Positions 7,504 through 16,091 of a stretch of DNA of 34,804 nucleotides are shown piece by piece. This stretch comes from Thermoleophilaceae bacterium. GTDB taxonomy: Bacteria; Actinomycetota; Thermoleophilia; Solirubrobacterales; Thermoleophilaceae. Position numbers and translations under genes: made by a program. Where the stretch lies: contig JAFGJG010000171.1 in NCBI GenBank assembly GCA_016929195.1, positions 1 through 34,804 on the forward strand. The letters run 5' to 3'. Numbering within the stretch: the first letter of the stretch is position 1; every line of letters starts with the position of its first letter. Under the pieces are notes generated by a model. The model had not been told where the DNA came from, did not search any database, and was given only the letters and a program-made list of their open reading frames with translations.

Positions 7504-8741
7504 TGGGCGCCGTGGCCGAGAGCACCCTGAGCCGCCTGCGGGCGGACTTCCCGATTCTCGACCGGGAGATCAACGGTCACTCGCTGGTCTACCTCGACTC
7601 GGCGGCCAGCTCGCAGAAGCCGCGCCAGGTGATCGAGGCGATGGACTCGTTCTACGCGCACAGCTACGGAACGGTCCACCGCGGCGTCTACGAGCTGGGC
7701 CGCGAGGCGACCGAGCTGTTCGAGGGCGCGCGCGAGCGCATCGCGGCGTTCGTGAACTGGGACAGCGACCTGTCGATCTTCACCCGCAACGCCACCGAGG
7801 CGATCAACCTCGTGGCGTACGCGTGGGGCCGCGGCAACCTCGGGCCCGGCGACGAGGTGCTCATCACGGAGATGGAGCACCACTCGAACATCGTGCCCTG
7901 GCAGCTCGCCTGCGAGGACACCGGGGCGAAGCTCCGGTACCTGTCGGTTCCCGAGTCCGGCGAGCTGTCGCTCGACGAGCTCGACGCGGTGCTCGCGGAG
8001 GGCCGGGTCAGGCTTGTGGCGGTCGGCCACGTCTCGAACGTGCTCGGCACGATCAACCCCGTCGAGGAGATCGCCCGGCGCGCCCGCGCAGCGGGAGCGC
8101 TGACCCTGGTGGACGGCGCCCAGTCCGTGCCGCAGATGCCGGTGGACCTGCGCGCGATCGACGCCGACTTCTACGCCTGGACCGGGCACAAGGCGCTCGG
8201 CCCGACCGTCGGGATGCTCCACGGCCGGCGCGAGCTGCTCAAGGAGATGCGGCCCTTCCTCGGAGGCGGCCACATGATCTCCCGCGTAGAGCGCGAGCAC
8301 TCGACCTGGAACGAGCTGCCCTGGAAGTTCGAGGCCGGCACGAACGCGATCGCGGAGGCGATCGGGCTCGGCGCCGCCGTGGACTACCTGGCGGCCGCCG
8401 GCATGGACGCGGTGCGCGCGCACGAGCGCGAGCTCACCGCCTACGCGCTCGAGCGACTCCCCGAGGTCGCCGGCATCACCCTCTACGGGCCGCGCGACGT
8501 CGACCGCCGCGGCGGCGTGGTGCCGTTCACGATCGAGGGGATGCACCCGCACGACATCGCCGAGCTCTGCGACCGCGAGGCGGTCTGCGTGCGCGCCGGC
8601 CACCACTGCGCCCAGCCGCTGATGCGGGTGCTCGGCGTGGGCGCCACGGCGCGTGCGTCCTTCCACGTCTACAACACGCGGGACGACGTGGACCGGCTGG
8701 TCCACGCGCTGAACGGCGCGCGCGAGGTGTTCGGCCTCTGA
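7503..8741 (+). CDS. sufS: SufS-type group II cysteine desulfurase
   Basis: 412 aa. PLP-binding Lys230 lies in WTGHKALGPT, with MEHHSNIVPW and VDGAQSVPQ as cofactor motifs. Catalytic Cys369 lies in RAGHHCAQPLM, the short rigid-loop form of SufS/CsdA enzymes. It removes sulfur from cysteine as a persulfide and in Gram-positive-type systems hands it to SufU, encoded immediately downstream. The ATG overlaps the sufD stop (TGATG) and the stop overlaps the sufU start in the same way, so the four suf genes form one coupled transcription unit. Confidence 0.95.
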   Translation: MGAVAESTLSRLRADFPILDREINGHSLVYLDSAASSQKPRQVIEAMDSFYAHSYGTVHRGVYELGREATELFEGARERIAAFVNWDSDLSIFTRNATEAINLVAYAWGRGNLGPGDEVLITEMEHHSNIVPWQLACEDTGAKLRYLSVPESGELSLDELDAVLAEGRVRLVAVGHVSNVLGTINPVEEIARRARAAGALTLVDGAQSVPQMPVDLRAIDADFYAWTGHKALGPTVGMLHGRRELLKEMRPFLGGGHMISRVEREHSTWNELPWKFEAGTNAIAEAIGLGAAVDYLAAAGMDAVRAHERELTAYALERLPEVAGITLYGPRDVDRRGGVVPFTIEGMHPHDIAELCDREAVCVRAGHHCAQPLMRVLGVGATARASFHVYNTRDDVDRLVHALNGAREVFGL

Positions 8742-9121
8742 TGGATGCTCTCTATCGGGACTACATCCTCGACCACTACAAGAACCCGCGGAACTTCGGC
8801 GAGCTCGATCCGCACGACCTCGAGTGGCACGACCACAACCCGCTCTGCGGTGACGAGCTGGGCGTGCACATCGTTGTGAAGGACGGCAGGGTCGCCGACC
8901 TCCGCTTCCACGGCCAGGGCTGCGCCATCTCGCAGGCGGCCGCGTCGATCACGTCCGAGGAGCTGATCGGGCTGCCGGTCGAGGAGGTGGCCGGCCTGGA
9001 CGCCGACTGGGTGATCGACCAGCTCGGCATCGAGATCTCCCCCACGCGCCGCAAGTGCGCGCTGCTCGGCCTGAAGGTCATGCGCGGCGCCACGACGGGC
9101 GACGCGTCCTGGCCCGAGTAG
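8741..9121 (+). CDS. sufU: SufU, zinc-dependent sulfurtransferase partner of SufS
   Basis: 126 aa. The three conserved cysteines are Cys36 (NPLCGDEL), Cys61 (GQGCAISQAAAS) and Cys106 (RRKCALLGLKV); Asp38 is the fourth zinc ligand position of SufU. SufU accepts persulfide sulfur from SufS by zinc-ligand exchange and passes it on to the SufBCD scaffold. At 126 residues it is somewhat shorter than the roughly 147-residue Bacillus protein, but the N-terminal YRDYILDHYKNPRNFG signature is complete. It is the last gene of the operon; the next gene is convergent and starts 3 bp beyond its stop. Confidence 0.93.
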   Translation: MDALYRDYILDHYKNPRNFGELDPHDLEWHDHNPLCGDELGVHIVVKDGRVADLRFHGQGCAISQAAASITSEELIGLPVEEVAGLDADWVIDQLGIEISPTRRKCALLGLKVMRGATTGDASWPE

Positions 9122-9124
9122 CGG

Positions 9125-9424
9125 CTACGCGGTCGCGCGCTCGGCGCCGCTCGCCGGGTTCGCCTTCGCCCAGGCGATGATCTTGCGCGAGTCCTGGATG
9201 ACCTCGTCCTCGTCGGTCACCAGCACGGGGACGATGTTCTGGCCGGTGAGCTCGCGGATCTTGGCCCTGGTCGGGTTCAGGGTGTCCCCGAGCACGCCGA
9301 GCCCGTAGACGCGCTCGACCTCCGGGTCCCAGCCGGCCTCGAGGAGCGCCTCGTGGGCGTTGCGGCACGGGTGGCCGCCCGGGCGCGGCGAGCGGAACGT
9401 TCCCCAGCAGACGTAGAGCTTCAT
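9125..9424 (-). CDS. Small glutaredoxin/GST-N-like thioredoxin-fold protein
   Basis: 99 aa. It begins MKLYVCWGTF with a second cysteine at HPCRNAHEALLEAG, and ends with PVLVTDEDEVIQDSRKIIAWAK, the pattern of a glutathione-S-transferase N-terminal or glutaredoxin-like domain (cis-Pro before the strand, then an acidic turn and helix). The two cysteines (6 and 20) are too far apart for a CXXC, so this may be a monothiol or structural protein. Its start overlaps the GH20 stop by 4 nt (ATGA), which makes it the last gene of the minus-strand transporter unit. Confidence 0.65.
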   Translation of the reverse strand: MKLYVCWGTFRSPRPGGHPCRNAHEALLEAGWDPEVERVYGLGVLGDTLNPTRAKIRELTGQNIVPVLVTDEDEVIQDSRKIIAWAKANPASGAERATA

Positions 9425-10917
9425 GGCCGCAGCCTAATCGCGCGAGCGATGCGCTGGAAGCCGGCGTAGCGCCGGGCGACCGGCGGCGAGTCCCAGGTCT
9501 TCTGCGCGAGGACGCGCAGCCGCGGCGCGATGCCGCGGGCGGTCCGGGCATCGCTCTCGCCGTCCGGGTCGTCGTTCCACACGTGCAGCTCCGAGCCGAG
9601 GTTGAGGCGCGAGCCGCGCGGCAGGACGACCGCCGCGTCGGCCGGCTCGAGCCCGAGCGAGACCCCGTGGAAGCGGTTGACCGCCCAGGACTCGTACGCC
9701 GTCCGCATCGAGGGCCGCACGGCGCCGAGCGGGCTGACCACGTAGTAGGTCGGCCACCAGCCGCCGTTCAGGATGCGGTGGCCCTGGCGGACCAGCGTCC
9801 GCGGGCCTGGCCCCGCGTGGGCCGCCCACCAGTCCACGACCACGTCGCGGCGGAGCCTGACCGCCCGCCCGCCGGCGAGCCCGTCGTTCCACACGCGCAG
9901 CGTCCGCCCCCGCGAGCGCACGAGGCGGTCCATCCAGTTGATGAACGCGATGTAGGCGTCGGCTCCGTTCGCGCGCGGCCCGTAGCGCGCCCGCGCCCAG
10001 CGCTCGAGCCGCGGATGGCGCGCATAGTCCGCCTGATTGAGGTACTCGTCGGCGCCGCCGTGCCAGTAGCGGCCCGGGAACAGGTCCAGGTACTCGAGGA
10101 TCAGCTCGCGCGCGAAGCGGCGCGCGGCCGGCTTCGTGACGTCCAGCCTGGAGGGGCCGCGCACCCCGCTCTCGTCCGCCAGCTGCAGGTTGGGGTGCCG
10201 CGCGAGCGCCGCGCGCATGTGTCCGGGCATGTCGATCTCCGGGATCACCCGGATGTGGCGTGCGCGCGCGTAGGCGACCAGCCCGCGGACCTGCCTCTTC
10301 GACAGGTGCGCTTTCGACACGATCTCCGGATGCGAGCCGCTGGCGACCCGGAAGCCCTGGTCGTCCGAGAAGTGGAGGTGGAGCTGGTTCAGCTTGAGCG
10401 CGGCGAGCTCGCGGATGCGGCCGCGCAGCCAGGAGGGGCCGAAGTAGCGGCGCCCGTTGTCGAGCATCAGGCCGCGCTCCGGGTAGCGCGGCCAGTCACG
10501 GGCCGTACCCGCCGGGACGGCGTTGCGGCGGCTCAACAGCTGAACGACGGTTCGCGTGCCGTAGAAGGCACCCGCGGCGGTCCGCGCCCGGACGCGCAGC
10601 ACCGGGCCGGCCTCGAGCCGGTAGCCCTCCCCGCCGAGCCTCCGGTCGCTCGCCCCCAGCGCGACCTCGATGTCGCCGGGCATGGCCCGCACGCCGCTCA
10701 CGACGGGGAGGCGCCGGCGCAGGTCGGCCGCCAGCAGCCGCGCCTCCGCGACCGGCCCGCCGGCGGGCACCACGATCCGTGCCGAGTCGCGCAGCACGAA
10801 CGAGCCGGGCGCCGCCCGCCACTCACGCAGCGCGGGGATGGTCTGGGGCCGCGCCGCCGCCGCCGGCGCGGCGGCCACGACCGACAGGACGGCGGCAAGC
10901 GCTAGTCGACGAGGCAT
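9421..10917 (-). CDS. Secreted GH20 beta-N-acetylhexosaminidase
   Basis: 498 aa with a signal peptide (about 1-22, ending AAAA). Residues about 30-140 match the GH20b-type N-terminal domain, and 145-480 the catalytic TIM barrel: RGLMLDNGRRYF, LNQLHLHFSDDQGFR, IPEIDMPGHM, and YWHGGADEY with the Asp290-Glu291 pair used for substrate-assisted catalysis. A tryptophan-rich active-site wall (ELHVWNDD) closes the barrel. It releases terminal GlcNAc/GalNAc from oligosaccharides or peptidoglycan/chitin fragments outside the cell. It overlaps the upstream ABC ATPase gene by 16 nt, an odd partner for an iron transporter. Confidence 0.88.
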   Translation of the reverse strand: MPRRLALAAVLSVVAAAPAAAARPQTIPALREWRAAPGSFVLRDSARIVVPAGGPVAEARLLAADLRRRLPVVSGVRAMPGDIEVALGASDRRLGGEGYRLEAGPVLRVRARTAAGAFYGTRTVVQLLSRRNAVPAGTARDWPRYPERGLMLDNGRRYFGPSWLRGRIRELAALKLNQLHLHFSDDQGFRVASGSHPEIVSKAHLSKRQVRGLVAYARARHIRVIPEIDMPGHMRAALARHPNLQLADESGVRGPSRLDVTKPAARRFARELILEYLDLFPGRYWHGGADEYLNQADYARHPRLERWARARYGPRANGADAYIAFINWMDRLVRSRGRTLRVWNDGLAGGRAVRLRRDVVVDWWAAHAGPGPRTLVRQGHRILNGGWWPTYYVVSPLGAVRPSMRTAYESWAVNRFHGVSLGLEPADAAVVLPRGSRLNLGSELHVWNDDPDGESDARTARGIAPRLRVLAQKTWDSPPVARRYAGFQRIARAIRLRP

Positions 10918-11927
10918 GTGACCGCGTCGGGCGCCGGGCGGACGAACACGCGCGCGCCGACCTCGTGGAGCTCGAGCGAGGGCAGCTGCACCAGCACGGT
11001 GCGCCCGCCCTCATGCCGGAGCCTGTAGAGCACGTCGTGGCCGCGGAACTCGCGCGCGACGATCTCGGCGTTGCCGCCGGAGTCGGCCCGCAGCAGCAGC
11101 TGCTCGGGCCGGACCGCCACGTGCACGGATCCGCTCGCCGGCGCACCGACGTCAAAGACGCCGAGCTCGGTCTCGACGCCCGATCCGCGCCCCACGCCGG
11201 CGAGCACGTTGACGTCGCCCACGAACCCGGCGGTCCAGCGGTTGGCGGGCCGGCCGTACACCTCCTGCGGCGCGCCGACCTGGACGATGCGGCCCTCGCG
11301 CATGACCGCGAGCCGGTCGGCGAGCGAGAGCGCCTCCTCCTGGTCGTGGGTCACGAGCAGCGCCGTGGCGCCGGCGTCCCGCAGGATCAGCTCGACCTCG
11401 CGGCGCAGCCCGCCGCGGAGGGTCGCGTCGAGGCTCGAGAACGGCTCGTCCAGCAGGATCAGCTCGGGAGCCGGCGCGAGCGCGCGCGCCAGGGCCACCC
11501 GCTGGCGCTCGCCGCCCGACAGCTCGTGGGGGTGGCTCGCGGCCTTGTGCTGGAGCCCGACCAGCTCGAGCGTCGTCCGCGTGATGCGCTCGCGCTCGTC
11601 GCGCTCGCGCCGCGAGAGCCCGAACGCGACGTTCGCCTCGACGGTGAGATGCGGGAACAGCGCGTAGTCCTGGAAGACGATCCCCACCCGGCGGCTCTCC
11701 GGGGGCACGAACGTGGACGGCCCGGCCAGCTCGCGCCCGCTCACCGTGATCGAGCCGGCGTCGGGCCGCTCGAAGCCCGCCATCAGGCGCAGCAGGGTGG
11801 TCTTGCCGCAGCCGGAGGGGCCGAGGACGGCCACGAGCTCGCCGCGGGCGATCTCGAGGTCCACCTCCTGGACCGCGCGCACCGGCCCGAACGACTTCGA
11901 CACGCCGCGGAGCACCACGTCGCTCAT
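10902..11927 (-). CDS. fbpC: ABC transporter ATPase, Fe(III)/FbpC-PotA type
   Basis: 341 aa from ATG 11927, which overlaps the permease stop (ATGA). Walker A GPSGCGKT (36-43), Q-loop Gln86, signature LSGGE (136-140), Walker B LILLDE (156-161) and His194 are intact. A C-terminal TOBE-like beta domain (about 240-341) reads VAVRPEQLLLRAD. These features place it with the ATPases of ferric-iron, polyamine and molybdate importers; the neighbouring binding protein argues for iron. It energises uptake at the inner face of the membrane. Confidence 0.87.
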   Translation of the reverse strand: MSDVVLRGVSKSFGPVRAVQEVDLEIARGELVAVLGPSGCGKTTLLRLMAGFERPDAGSITVSGRELAGPSTFVPPESRRVGIVFQDYALFPHLTVEANVAFGLSRRERDERERITRTTLELVGLQHKAASHPHELSGGERQRVALARALAPAPELILLDEPFSSLDATLRGGLRREVELILRDAGATALLVTHDQEEALSLADRLAVMREGRIVQVGAPQEVYGRPANRWTAGFVGDVNVLAGVGRGSGVETELGVFDVGAPASGSVHVAVRPEQLLLRADSGGNAEIVAREFRGHDVLYRLRHEGGRTVLVQLPSLELHEVGARVFVRPAPDAVTCLVD

Positions 11928-13561
11928 GCGGGCACCGCCTCGCGCTCGACCTCGGCCCAGCTGCCCGCTCCCTGCGCCGCCTCGAGCTCGGCGCCGCCGC
12001 GGCCGGACAGCTTGATCATCAGCGCCACCGGCACGAGCCCGACGAGCACGATCAGGAGCGCCGGCAGCGCGGCGGTCTCGAACAGCGACTCCGTGGTCGC
12101 CTGCCAGACCGCCACCGCGAGCGTGTCGCCGTCGAGCGGCCGCAGCAGCAGGGTGGCCGGGAGCTCCTTCATCACCTCGGTGAAGACGAGCAGCGCCGCG
12201 GTGATCAGGCCCGTGCGCATCAGCGGGACGTGCACGCGCGCGACCACGTCCAGCCGATCGGCGCCCAGGCCGCGGGCGGCGTCGTCGAGCTCCGCCGGTA
12301 TCCGCAGCATGCTCGACTCCACGGCGCCCCAGGCGAGCGCCAGGAAGCGGACGAGGTACGCGCAGAAGAGTCCGATCACGGTTCCGGTGAAGAGCAGCCC
12401 GAGGTCGATGCCGAACAGCGAGCCGGCGGCGTCGCCGAGGCGGTGGTCGACCCATGCCAGCGGCACGATCACGGCCACCGCCACGACCGATCCCGGCAGG
12501 CCGTAGCCGATCGTAGCCACACGGGCCGAGGCGCCCGCCACACGCGAGCGGCTGCTGCGCACCCCGTAGGCGAGGCCGAGCGCCACGAACGGGATGAAGA
12601 GGGCGCTCATGCCGGACAGCATCAGGCTGTTGCGGGCCGCGCTCGCGAACTCGGGCGCCAGGAGCCCGTCCTGGATCGACTGGACCGACCACACGCCGAG
12701 CTGCGCGACCGGCGCCACCACCACGAGGCCCACAAGCGCCAGCGGGCCCACCACCGCCGCAACCGCGGCGATCCCGTGGAGCCGCACCGGTGGCAGCAGG
12801 TCGCCGCGGGACGCGCCCTGGTGGAAGCGCGCGCGGCCGCGCGCGAGCCGCTCGAGCAGCAGCAGCATCAGCGTCACGGACACGAGCAGGGTGGCGAACT
12901 GCATCGCCGCCTCGCGGTCGAAGGCGTTGAACCAGACGCGGTAGATGGCGTCCGTGAACGTCCGCACGCCCAGGAGGTTCACCGTGCCGAAGTCGGCGAG
13001 CGTCTCCATGAGGGCGAGGGCCACGCCGCCCAGGATCGCGGGCCGCGCCAGCGGTAGGCCGATCCGGACGATGGCGCGGCGGCGCGACATCCCGAGCCCC
13101 CGCGCCGCCTCGAGCAGGGTCCGCGACTGGCTCAGGAAGGAGGAGCGCGCCAGCAGGTAGACGTACGGATAGAGGACGAGCGTGAAGATGCAGATCGCGC
13201 CCAGGTGGGAGCGCACGTGCGGGACGTCCAGCCCGAGCGCGAAGAGGGTGAAGACGTACCCGGGGACGGCGAGCGGCAGCACGAGGACCCACTCGATCCA
13301 CGAGCGGCCCGGGAAGTCGCAGAACGAGACGAGCGCCGCCAGCGACGTCCCGAGCACCAGCGTCCCCAGCCCGACCCCTACCACGAGCACGGCGGTCGCC
13401 TCGACCGCCTCGGGCAGGTAGCCGGAGAACTTGGAGATCTCGCCGGGCGCCACGATGAAGCTGATCGGAAGCCCGATCAGCGGCCCGGCTATCAGGACTG
13501 CGCAGAGGACGGTCAGGACGGTGGCCCGCTCGGGCCGCCGCGGGGCGGGTATCAGTCCCAC
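11924..13561 (-). CDS. fbpB: ABC transporter double permease, FbpB-like (Fe(III) type)
   Basis: 545 aa with about 12 hydrophobic segments in two homologous halves. Each half carries a cytoplasmic EAA-type loop: LEAARGLGMSRRRAIVRIGLPLARPAI in the first, LDDAARGLGADRLDVVARVHVPLM in the second (motifs given in part by position, near residues 150 and 425). Such fused permeases are typical of FbpB/SfuB iron importers. GTG 13561 overlaps the binding-protein stop and lies after a GAAGAGGTGG ribosome binding site. Confidence 0.88.
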   Translation of the reverse strand: MGLIPAPRRPERATVLTVLCAVLIAGPLIGLPISFIVAPGEISKFSGYLPEAVEATAVLVVGVGLGTLVLGTSLAALVSFCDFPGRSWIEWVLVLPLAVPGYVFTLFALGLDVPHVRSHLGAICIFTLVLYPYVYLLARSSFLSQSRTLLEAARGLGMSRRRAIVRIGLPLARPAILGGVALALMETLADFGTVNLLGVRTFTDAIYRVWFNAFDREAAMQFATLLVSVTLMLLLLERLARGRARFHQGASRGDLLPPVRLHGIAAVAAVVGPLALVGLVVVAPVAQLGVWSVQSIQDGLLAPEFASAARNSLMLSGMSALFIPFVALGLAYGVRSSRSRVAGASARVATIGYGLPGSVVAVAVIVPLAWVDHRLGDAAGSLFGIDLGLLFTGTVIGLFCAYLVRFLALAWGAVESSMLRIPAELDDAARGLGADRLDVVARVHVPLMRTGLITAALLVFTEVMKELPATLLLRPLDGDTLAVAVWQATTESLFETAALPALLIVLVGLVPVALMIKLSGRGGAELEAAQGAGSWAEVEREAVPA

Positions 13562-14580
13562 CCCACCTCTTCCATCAGCTGGAGGGCGTCCTCGAGGTGC
13601 TCACCGGCGCCCTGCACGTCGATCGGGTCGCGCTTGAAGGTGCCGAACTGGGCGATCTCCTCGGCGGGCCGCACGTCGGGGTCGGCCGCGAACTCGAAGT
13701 TGTTGTGGGCGAACAGCTCCTGCTGCTTCGGCTCGGTCAGGTACTGCATCAGCTCGATGGCCTTCGCCCGCTGGTCGGTGCCCTTCACGACGCCGAGGCC
13801 GGACAGGTTCACGTGGGTGCCGCGCCCGTTCTGGTCGGCCCAGACGGGGGCCACCGGGAAGTCCGGGTCCTCCTCGAGCTCGCGGCCGAGGTAGTAGGAG
13901 TTCGTCAGGCCCACGTCGCAGCTGCCGTCGGCGATCGCGTCGAGCACGTCGACGTCGGAGCCGAGGATCTCCGGGTCGTTGGCCATCCAGCGCTCGAGCA
14001 TCGCCTTCGTCTCCTCGCGGCCGTCCTTGGCGATGCGGTCGGCGACGAACGAGACGTTGTAGTCGCTCGTGCCCGAGCGCAGGCAGAGCCTCCCCTTCCA
14101 GCGCGGGTCGCCGAGGCCGGCGTAGGTGGTCACCTCCTCGGGCCCCACGCGCTCCGTCGAGCGCATGATCGTGCGGGCGCGCACCGTCAGCCCGAACCAG
14201 TGATCGCCGGGATCGCGCAGGCCCGCCGGCACGTTCCGCTCCAGCTCGGGGTCGTCGACCTTCTCGAGCAGCCCCGCCTCCGTCGCGCGCCAGAGGTTGG
14301 CGGCGTCGACGGTGATCAGCACGTCCGCCCGCGTGTCATCCCCCTCGCTCTTGATCCGCTCGTAGAGCTCGGAGGCCTCGCCGCCGAACAGGGTGAGCTT
14401 CGTGTCCGTGTCCGCCGCGAAGTCCTTGAAGGGCTGCTCCTCGCCGTAGTGGGAGCGCGCCGTGTAGACGACCAGCCGGTCCGACGACGACCCGGAGGTG
14501 GCCACGACGACGCCCACGAAGCCCGCCACCACGAGGACGGCGGCGAGCGAGACGAGCGTCACGAGCCTTCGGCGGGACAC
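13552..14580 (-). CDS. fbpA: Fe(III)-type ABC transporter substrate-binding protein
   Basis: 342 aa. An N-terminal hydrophobic helix (about 7-28) without a lipobox cysteine suggests a signal anchor or cleaved signal peptide. LVVYTARSHYGE (from 36) is the start of the FbpA/FutA-like lobe; LTNSYYLGR holds the Tyr229-Tyr230 pair that binds ferric iron in this family, and ADQNGRGTHVNLSGLGV and EPKQQELFAHNNFEF are family blocks. It delivers iron to the FbpB/FbpC-type permease and ATPase downstream. GTG 14580 has no clear ribosome binding site; TACCCT (14588-14593, minus strand) lies 7 nt upstream inside a palindrome, as for a regulated leaderless message. Confidence 0.88.
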   Translation of the reverse strand: MSRRRLVTLVSLAAVLVVAGFVGVVVATSGSSSDRLVVYTARSHYGEEQPFKDFAADTDTKLTLFGGEASELYERIKSEGDDTRADVLITVDAANLWRATEAGLLEKVDDPELERNVPAGLRDPGDHWFGLTVRARTIMRSTERVGPEEVTTYAGLGDPRWKGRLCLRSGTSDYNVSFVADRIAKDGREETKAMLERWMANDPEILGSDVDVLDAIADGSCDVGLTNSYYLGRELEEDPDFPVAPVWADQNGRGTHVNLSGLGVVKGTDQRAKAIELMQYLTEPKQQELFAHNNFEFAADPDVRPAEEIAQFGTFKRDPIDVQGAGEHLEDALQLMEEVGWD

Positions 14581-14585
14581 GCGCG

Positions 14586-14599
14586 TTAGGGTACCCTAA
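14586..14599. promoter_or_regulatory. Perfect palindrome TTAGGGTACCCTAA between iron transporter and sufB
   Basis: The 14-bp sequence is its own reverse complement. It contains the TACCCT -10-like hexamer of the fbpA-type gene, so a bound repressor would block that promoter. TTAGG...CCTAA half-sites are those of DtxR/IdeR boxes, but the classic box is 19 bp with a 9-bp centre, against 4 bp here. A metal-responsive repressor is a reasonable inference; which one is open. Confidence 0.5.
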
Positions 14600-14625
14600 T
14601 CGGGCTTGCCGCCGACCGATCTGGG

Positions 14626-14654
14626 CTGTCGGCGACCCCGTCCCCCGCTAGAAT
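14626..14654 (+). promoter_or_regulatory. Putative sufB promoter
   Basis: TAGAAT (14649-14654) is a close -10 match; CTGTCG (14626-14631) is a weak -35 with 17-bp spacing. Transcription would start near 14661, giving a leader of about 30 nt for ATG 14691. The short inverted repeats TCCGA/TCGGA (14662-14673) and AAAT/ATTT (14673-14683) fall in that leader. It gives sufB its own promoter, apart from the sufC-D-S-U operon. Confidence 0.45.
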
Positions 14655-14690
14655 CCAGATCTCCGACCTCGGAAATTGGATTTGGAGCAG

Positions 14691-16091
14691 ATGGCGAGCA
14701 AGGACAAGACGCGAGTCGCGCGTCCCAGCGCGATCAAGGAGAACGAGCAGGGGCAGCTGATCGCCCGCAAGGGGATCTCCCGCGAGGTGATAGACGAGCT
14801 CTCGAAGGTCAAGGGCGAGCCCGAGTGGATGCGCGCCAAGCGCCTCAAGTCGTACGAGATCTTCGAGCGCAAGCCCATCCCGACGTGGGGTGTCGACCTC
14901 TCCGACCTCGACCTCTCCTCGCTCGTGCTCTACTCGCCGCCCGAGGCCGGCCGCTACGACAGCTGGGACGACGTCCCGCAGGAGCAGAAGGACACCTTCG
15001 AGAAGCTCGGCATCCCGCAGGCGGAGCGCGAGCACCTCGCCGGCGTCGTCGGCGTCTGGCGCCAGGAGCCCTTCTACGAGGGCCTCAAGAAGGAGTACGC
15101 GGACCTCGGGATCCTCTTCTGCGCCATGGACACGGCGGTCAACGAGTACCCCGAGCTCGTGCAGGAGCACTTCATGAACAAGTGCGTGCCGCCGCAGGAC
15201 AACAAGTTCTCGGCGCTCCACGGCGCCGTCTGGTCAGGCGGCTCGTTCCTCTACGTCCCGAAGGGCGTGAAGGTGGACCTCCCGCTCCAGGCCTACTTCC
15301 GCATGGAGGGCTCGGGCGAGGGCACCTTCGAGCACACGCTGATCATCGCTGACGAGGGCTCCGAGGTGAACTACATCGAGGGCTGCACCGCCCAGACCTA
15401 CTCGGTCAACTCGATGCACTCCGCCGTCGTCGAGATCTTCGTGAAGGAGGGCGCCAAGGCCCGCTACACGACGGTCCAGAACTGGTCGAAGGACGTCTAC
15501 AACCTGAACACCAAGCGCGCCATCGTGGACGCCCACGGCACCGTCGAGTGGGTCGGCGGCTCCATGGGCGCCAAGAAGGTGATGCTCTACCCGGGCTCGT
15601 TCCTCATGGGCGAGTACGCCCGCGCCGACCACCTCAACGTCGGCGTGGCCTCGGGCGACGTCTGGAAGGACACCGGCGCCAAGGTCCTGCACCTCGCGCC
15701 GAACACGACCTCGAACATCCTCGCCAAGTCCATCTCCAAGGACGGCGGGATCATGGGCTACCGCGGCCTCGTCCGCATGGGCCACAACTCGCAGGGCTCC
15801 AAGGCCCGCGTGCAGTGCGACGGGCTGATGATGGACGACCGCTCGCGGTCGGACACGTGGCCCGACATCCAGATCCAGAACCCCCACGTCACCGTCGCGC
15901 ACGAGGCCGTGGTGGGCAAGATCTCGGATGAGCAGCTCTTCTACCTGCAGTCGCGCGGGCTGACCGAGGAGGAGGCCGCCGCGATGATCGTGAACGGCTT
16001 CATCGAGCCGGTCACGAAGGAGCTGCCCATGGAGTACGCCATCGAGCTGAACCGCCTGATTCAGCTCGAGATGGTCGACAGCATCGGCTAG
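14691..16091 (+). CDS. sufB: SufB, Fe-S assembly scaffold subunit
   Basis: 466 aa from ATG 14691 (TTGGAG just upstream). The N-terminal GISREVIDELSKVKGEPEWM block, the EGCTA loop with Cys232, and KARVQCDGLMMDDRSRSDT with Cys376 are SufB hallmarks; these cysteines correspond in position to Cys254 and Cys405 of E. coli SufB, the sulfur-accepting residues. SufB forms the cluster-building scaffold with SufD and SufC. The gene stands alone, about 5.6 kb past sufU, with its own promoter and divergent from an iron-uptake operon. Its last codons lie in a large inverted repeat. Confidence 0.95.
   Translation: MASKDKTRVARPSAIKENEQGQLIARKGISREVIDELSKVKGEPEWMRAKRLKSYEIFERKPIPTWGVDLSDLDLSSLVLYSPPEAGRYDSWDDVPQEQKDTFEKLGIPQAEREHLAGVVGVWRQEPFYEGLKKEYADLGILFCAMDTAVNEYPELVQEHFMNKCVPPQDNKFSALHGAVWSGGSFLYVPKGVKVDLPLQAYFRMEGSGEGTFEHTLIIADEGSEVNYIEGCTAQTYSVNSMHSAVVEIFVKEGAKARYTTVQNWSKDVYNLNTKRAIVDAHGTVEWVGGSMGAKKVMLYPGSFLMGEYARADHLNVGVASGDVWKDTGAKVLHLAPNTTSNILAKSISKDGGIMGYRGLVRMGHNSQGSKARVQCDGLMMDDRSRSDTWPDIQIQNPHVTVAHEAVVGKISDEQLFYLQSRGLTEEEAAAMIVNGFIEPVTKELPMEYAIELNRLIQLEMVDSIG

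Noticed and set aside
9583-10905. Long plus-strand open frame antisense to the GH20 gene.
   Set aside because: The minus-strand frame carries a full GH20 domain; the antisense translation has no domain.
14586-14599. Calling the palindrome a canonical IdeR/DtxR box.
   Set aside because: Half-sites fit but the centre is 4 bp rather than 9, so only a DtxR-like relation is claimed.
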